This document shows positions 29,724-33,199 of a stretch of 33,199 nt of DNA, piece after piece. Origin of the DNA: Nostoc sp. LEGE 12450 (GTDB taxonomy: Bacteria; Cyanobacteriota; Cyanobacteriia; Cyanobacteriales; Nostocaceae). The position numbers and the translations under genes were made by a program. The notes beneath the pieces were generated by a model. That model searched no databases. It was given only the letters and a program-made list of their open reading frames with translations, and was not told the origin of the DNA. How positions within the stretch are numbered: position 1 is the stretch's first letter; each line of letters opens with the position of its first letter. Where the stretch lies: NCBI RefSeq assembly GCF_015206895.1, contig NZ_JADEXU010000084.1, positions 1 through 33,199 of the forward strand. Reading direction: 5' to 3'.

Positions 29724-32614
29724 TCGGGTCTTAAATCGTTAGATAATTCCACAATACCCCTAGATCCATCAATCCTTACCCGTTGACCATCTTGCAAAAG
29801 CCATGTAGCACCCCGAACATCCATGACAGCAGGAATACCATATTCACGAGCCACGATCGCACCGTGAGAAAGCCGTCCACCAACTTCAGCAATTAATCCC
29901 CCAGCCCTTAATAACAAAGGAGCCCAGCCGGAATCTGTGTAAGGTACTACCAGAATCGTATCTCGATCAATCTCTGGCACATCTTGTAAATTTCGCAACA
30001 CCTTCACCCTGCCTTCAGCTTGCCCGTGACTGGCTCCAATCCCTTGTAAAATTTGGTCAGAGTAGAGCGCAGAGGGAGCTAAGGGGTGGGGAGGTGTATT
30101 GCCGTAAACTAAAAGTGGCACTTGAATGATCTCACTATCTTGGACGAATTGCGATCGCCTCGATTCCACTAACTTATTTAACTCTTCAATCAACCTAGAA
30201 TCTTCACCTACAACTAAACGCCGCACTTCATCAAAGTTGAGAAAAAAGATATCTCCTGCGTTCTGGAGTAAACCGGATTTTAACCAAATCTTCTCTAAAG
30301 CGACAAAACTCCAACGCAATTCAGCTAACAGCCGTGAATAAACTTCGGTAACTCGCCCCTTAATATCTACACGCCGTTGGACAAAAGAACGTTTGCGCTT
30401 ACCAGCAAAGATGCTATTAATCGCGTCTTTAGCACCCGATCGTGGTTCGTTCCCCTGCATTAATTGCACAAACATCTGCTTAATCATCTGGGGATTTTCC
30501 CGCCAAGTGGGAACGGAAATATCAGTTCCCACTTCACTTAAATAGCCGTAATCCTGAAGCAATTCGTCAAATTCTTGCAGGATTTTCTCTCCCTCTGGGG
30601 TTTGCTTTAACTGCTCAAATACCTGCTGTGGTTCAAACTCAAGTAATACTTGCTTGGCATCTGTAGCTATTGCACTGAGCGATCGCAATGCCGCCACTTC
30701 TGGAGTCACGCTATTATCAATTTGGCCATCCTTCACCCGAAAAATCGCCTGTCGGAGGGCGGCACTTAAGGGAGCTAAAATGCTGTAATATGTCCCGTGG
30801 CGCAGCAACTCCAGAATAAAGTCAATTCTAATTAGCAGCTTGGCTGGTTCCAAATTATCTACATTTTCTTGCGCCAACTGCGACAACGCAGGAATAAACC
30901 GTTGATGATAATCCTGCTTGAAGTCTTTTTCTAAATTTAATTCCCGCTTCAGCAATCTTCCTAGTCCTGGCAAATTCTCCCAGGTTGACTGCAAGGAAGG
31001 TTTACTTAATTTTGCTCCTCTGGTTAAGAATTCCAGACTTTCCGGCGGCAATCCCATCCGCAGAAAGATATTTCCTAAGAGGGATGCGTTAAAATAGGCT
31101 CTGGAATAGTGCAGAGTTGCCGTTTCATTAAAATCTAAACCCAAAGCGCGATCGCCCAAAACTAGAGTAAAAAAGTCTCCCCAAACTCCACAAGTTAAAG
31201 GACGATTAATTGACCATGTTAAGGGGTGAATGACTCCAGGGATCACTTCGGCGGCGATTTTGCGTGTCCAAATTGGTAGTAAAGTGGTGATTGGTCGAGA
31301 TTGCAACACCCAAAGCGTTTGACCGTCGTAGCTCCATTCAATATCTTGAGGAGTGCCATGATAACGTTTTTCGAGTCGGTAAGCTAAATATGCAACTTGC
31401 TTAATTAATGCTTGGGGAACTCGTCCTTCACCCTCTAGTTGCACAGAGGAAGATTTTTCTGTTTCAACGACAAAAGCGCGATATTGTTCCGGTGTGACTT
31501 TTCCCGAAACGATTTGCGTTGGGCTGCCTGGAAGGGCTTCAATGATGATTGCATCACCTTGCTGAGTAATGGGATCGCGGCTGAAAGCAACGCCAGAATA
31601 TACACTTTGGACTTGTTGTTGAATCAACACAGCCATTGCTGTATCACTTGAGCCGCGATCGCGCCGATACTGTACAGCAGATGGATGATTGTAAGAAGCT
31701 TGAACTTGAGCGATCGCTTGCTGTAATGCCTCTGGGCTAGTAACATTTAAAACTGTTTCATATTGTCCAGCTGCGGAAGAATGTTCTGAGTCTTCGCCAA
31801 TAGCGGAGGAACGCACCACCAAGGGGGATAATTCTGATGGCTGGAGAAATTCTGTCAACACTTTCGGATCGTCGATTGGCGCTAGTACCCACCCCTTCGG
31901 CACTGGATAGCCCCAGCGCTTAATTTGGGATAATGTAGCCGCCTTTTCTCCGACAATAGCAGCATCCAACTCTTCATCTAAAGAAACCATCGCGCGATTG
32001 CCCCGTAAAAATTCCAACATCGCTTGCGATTCTGTTTGTGCCTCTTGAACTGGTAGGTTCATATCATCTGGGATTTTTGCATAAATCCAGGCCATTAAAC
32101 CAGCTAAAGCCACAGCAGCAATCATTCTGGGGATATCGCTTAGATGCAAAATTGCTACAAACAGTGGAAAGAGAAGCAAAACCCCATATTTGACTGCCTG
32201 TTTTGATTGCAGAATTGTAAAGCTAATACCTGCAAAGAAAGAAACAAATATTGCCACCAGGGGATCGTGTACGACAAATCCCCAGACGACATTTGTTGTA
32301 CCTGCTCCTCTGCCTATCCAGTATCTACCAATTACCAGAGCGATCAGGGCAATTAATTCCCAAAACGATCCCTCTGGGAATATAAGGCGGGTGAGTAAGA
32401 CTGCCGCAATTCCTTTAAAAGCTTCTGACAAGACTGCCAGAATTCCGACAAACTTACCGCCGTGATAAAAGGCAGCTGATACACTAATATTTCGTGTACC
32501 AACTTGTGATAATTGCTTACCCGTAAGCGCGTAAGCGATCCATGCAATCAGGGGTAATCCGCCCAAGAGGGGGCAGATAATTAAAATAACTAAAACACCC
32601 CAAGGTTCAAACAT
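29720..32614 (-). CDS. Fusion: PlsY-like membrane domain with PEP-synthase/rifampin-phosphotransferase-like enzyme
   Basis: A 964-residue protein. Residues 1-180 form a multi-helix membrane domain resembling PlsY acyl-phosphate:glycerol-3-phosphate acyltransferase, but with altered signatures: GTRNISVSAAFYHGG replaces GSGNIGATN, EAFKG replaces DxxKG, and GRYWIGRGAGTTN replaces the KGGKG loop. Residues 205-445 form an ATP-grasp domain of the pyruvate-phosphate-dikinase type (VGEKAATLSQIKRWGYPVPK, VVRSSAIGEDSE, YSGVAFSRDP, IEWSYDGQTLWVLQSRPIT). A helical middle domain follows, then the phosphohistidine domain with GGRLSHGAIVAREYGIPAV (His917). The C-terminal PEP/pyruvate barrel is missing, so the layout resembles rifampin phosphotransferase. 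The ATG at 32614 has no Shine-Dalgarno; a 12-bp hairpin precedes it. The cupin overlaps by 4 bp. Confidence 0.85.
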   Translation of the reverse strand: MFEPWGVLVILIICPLLGGLPLIAWIAYALTGKQLSQVGTRNISVSAAFYHGGKFVGILAVLSEAFKGIAAVLLTRLIFPEGSFWELIALIALVIGRYWIGRGAGTTNVVWGFVVHDPLVAIFVSFFAGISFTILQSKQAVKYGVLLLFPLFVAILHLSDIPRMIAAVALAGLMAWIYAKIPDDMNLPVQEAQTESQAMLEFLRGNRAMVSLDEELDAAIVGEKAATLSQIKRWGYPVPKGWVLAPIDDPKVLTEFLQPSELSPLVVRSSAIGEDSEHSSAAGQYETVLNVTSPEALQQAIAQVQASYNHPSAVQYRRDRGSSDTAMAVLIQQQVQSVYSGVAFSRDPITQQGDAIIIEALPGSPTQIVSGKVTPEQYRAFVVETEKSSSVQLEGEGRVPQALIKQVAYLAYRLEKRYHGTPQDIEWSYDGQTLWVLQSRPITTLLPIWTRKIAAEVIPGVIHPLTWSINRPLTCGVWGDFFTLVLGDRALGLDFNETATLHYSRAYFNASLLGNIFLRMGLPPESLEFLTRGAKLSKPSLQSTWENLPGLGRLLKRELNLEKDFKQDYHQRFIPALSQLAQENVDNLEPAKLLIRIDFILELLRHGTYYSILAPLSAALRQAIFRVKDGQIDNSVTPEVAALRSLSAIATDAKQVLLEFEPQQVFEQLKQTPEGEKILQEFDELLQDYGYLSEVGTDISVPTWRENPQMIKQMFVQLMQGNEPRSGAKDAINSIFAGKRKRSFVQRRVDIKGRVTEVYSRLLAELRWSFVALEKIWLKSGLLQNAGDIFFLNFDEVRRLVVGEDSRLIEELNKLVESRRSQFVQDSEIIQVPLLVYGNTPPHPLAPSALYSDQILQGIGASHGQAEGRVKVLRNLQDVPEIDRDTILVVPYTDSGWAPLLLRAGGLIAEVGGRLSHGAIVAREYGIPAVMDVRGATWLLQDGQRVRIDGSRGIVELSNDLRPE

Positions 32615-32625
32615 TCTGGATTTTG

Positions 32626-32670
32626 GATTTTAGATTTAAATTTTCCATCTAAAACCTCAAATCTAAAATC
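32626..32670 (-). repeat. Hairpin-forming repeat in the leader of the fusion gene
   Basis: GATTTTAGATTT (32626-32637) and AAATCTAAAATC (32659-32670) are perfect 12-bp inverted repeats with a 21-nt loop, ending 12 bp upstream of the start codon at 32614. The GATTTTAGATTT unit is a dispersed repeat, and related copies occur near 24716-24731 and 10003-10098. Confidence 0.7.
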
Positions 32671-32730
32671 TAAAGTTTTTCTGAAATTTTTGATGGTAAT
32701 TAGGGCGCTTTTATTTGTTAGTCATGGAAT

Positions 32731-32770
32731 GGACACTTGGCTACGACGGAAACCGTTTTTGCCAGTGTCC
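32731..32770 (-). terminator. Structured hairpin downstream of the 46-residue gene
   Basis: On the minus strand, GGACACTGGC and GCCAAGTGTCC pair (one bulge) around an inner ACGG/CCGT hairpin, starting 20 bp after the stop of the small membrane-protein gene. It is probably its terminator or a stabilising 3' structure, although no strong U-tract follows. Confidence 0.55.
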
Positions 32771-32789
32771 TTCTAGACTACTAATGGTT

Positions 32790-32930
32790 TTAGTTTAGCG
32801 CATAGGCAGCTTGCAGCGCCCAGATTATGAGAGCAGCAATCGATCCCAGAAGCAACACGGTAGAGATAGTGACTACTTTTGGGGAATCTGCACCCTCAAA
32901 TTTCATAATTCCTCGATTTAAGTCGGACAT
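32790..32930 (-). CDS. 46-residue single-helix membrane protein, probably a small thylakoid-complex subunit
   Basis: The ATG at 32930, with GAGAGGA at a 10-bp spacing, opens a 46-codon frame: MSDLNRGIMKFEGADSPKVV, then a single membrane helix of about 22 residues (ISTVLLLGSIAALIIWALQA) and a short AYALN end. The polar N-terminus, single helix and very small size are typical of low-molecular-weight subunits of photosystems, cytochrome b6f or NDH-1, but I cannot assign it to a named subunit. The ribosome site, hydrophobic pattern and downstream hairpin support a real gene. It is easily missed because of its length. Confidence 0.7.
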   Translation of the reverse strand: MSDLNRGIMKFEGADSPKVVTISTVLLLGSIAALIIWALQAAYALN

Positions 32931-33154
32931 AGCTTTGTAATCCTCTCTTGTTGGAGCATGAAACATTTGTCCGTTTTGATTGTAGTCCCTCTATTTACGG
33001 ATGATGTTAAATTCCTAATTTTATTTTGTTTAAGCCTCGCAATTTTTCCAACCCCACAATTACTTATTTCTTTAGAGGTATCAGTCTTATTTATTAACGG
33101 TGGAAAGTAGCGAATAGGGGAGCAGAGGGAGATGAGGGAGAAGAATGAATAACC

Positions 33155-33199
33155 AATGCCCCATTCCCCATTTCCCATTCCCCATTCCCAATACCCATC
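33155..33199. repeat. CCCATTC-type short tandem repeat at the window end
   Basis: Imperfect units of CCCCATT/CCCATTC (near 33160-33190) form a third heptamer-type repeat, which continues to the window edge. The preceding 32931-33154 stretch has no supported gene and presumably contains the promoter of the 46-residue gene. Confidence 0.7.

Noticed and set aside
32918..33178. Minus-strand 86-residue frame near the window end
   Set aside because: Its start lies in the CCCATTC short tandem repeat and it overlaps the better supported 46-residue gene in another frame.

Overview
The window comes from a cyanobacterium, most likely a filamentous Nostoc/Anabaena-type genome. Supporting signs are a magnesium-chelatase ChlD gene, tandem high-light-inducible (Hli) genes, many HIP1 octamers (GCGATCGC), heptameric short tandem repeats, DUF928 and CHASE2 genes, and a PEP-CTERM protein. 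All functions are assigned by reading motifs; no database search was possible.

Layout. 1-4.5 kb: 5' part of chlD (minus), a Uma2 nuclease-fold protein, a second PD-(D/E)XK-like protein, a NYN-domain RNase-like protein and RNase III. 4.5-5.7 kb: a soluble histidine kinase (minus). 6.1-12.2 kb: two c-di-AMP (ydaO/yuaA) riboswitches. The first precedes a NrtA/CmpA-type ABC transporter operon (permease, binding protein, ATPase). The second precedes a universal-stress-like protein that is followed by an SLC13/NhaD-type ion permease. 12.2-13.1 kb: a MITE inserted at a terminator, two hli genes and the deleted remnant of a third. 13.5-16.7 kb: a 1039-residue membrane protein with about seven helical repeats. 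16.9-17.8 kb: a Tat-exported dienelactone-hydrolase-like protein.

17.8-20.4 kb: a leader and a CRISPR array of 29 intact repeats plus one degenerate terminal repeat (29 spacers), with no cas gene in view. 20.6-24.7 kb (minus): PhoD-type phosphatase, PEP-CTERM protein and an AroA with two substitutions in the phosphoenolpyruvate/glyphosate loop. 24.9-27.9 kb: DUF928 protein and a CHASE2-nucleotidyl cyclase with a PilZ-like tail. 28.2-29.1 kb: two small unknown proteins. 29.4-32.6 kb (minus): a PlsY-like membrane domain fused to a dikinase / rifampin-phosphotransferase-like enzyme, overlapping a cupin gene by 4 bp. 32.8-32.9 kb (minus): a 46-residue single-helix membrane protein.

The most notable items are the c-di-AMP locus, in which one aptamer carries a roughly 95-nt dispersed repeat in its variable arm; the PlsY-like/phosphotransferase fusion with its cupin partner; a cyclase with a guanylyl-type substrate residue; and the repeat-built membrane protein. 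Intergenic DNA is rich in dispersed palindromic repeats, and one of these has become the coded C-terminus of the DUF928 protein.
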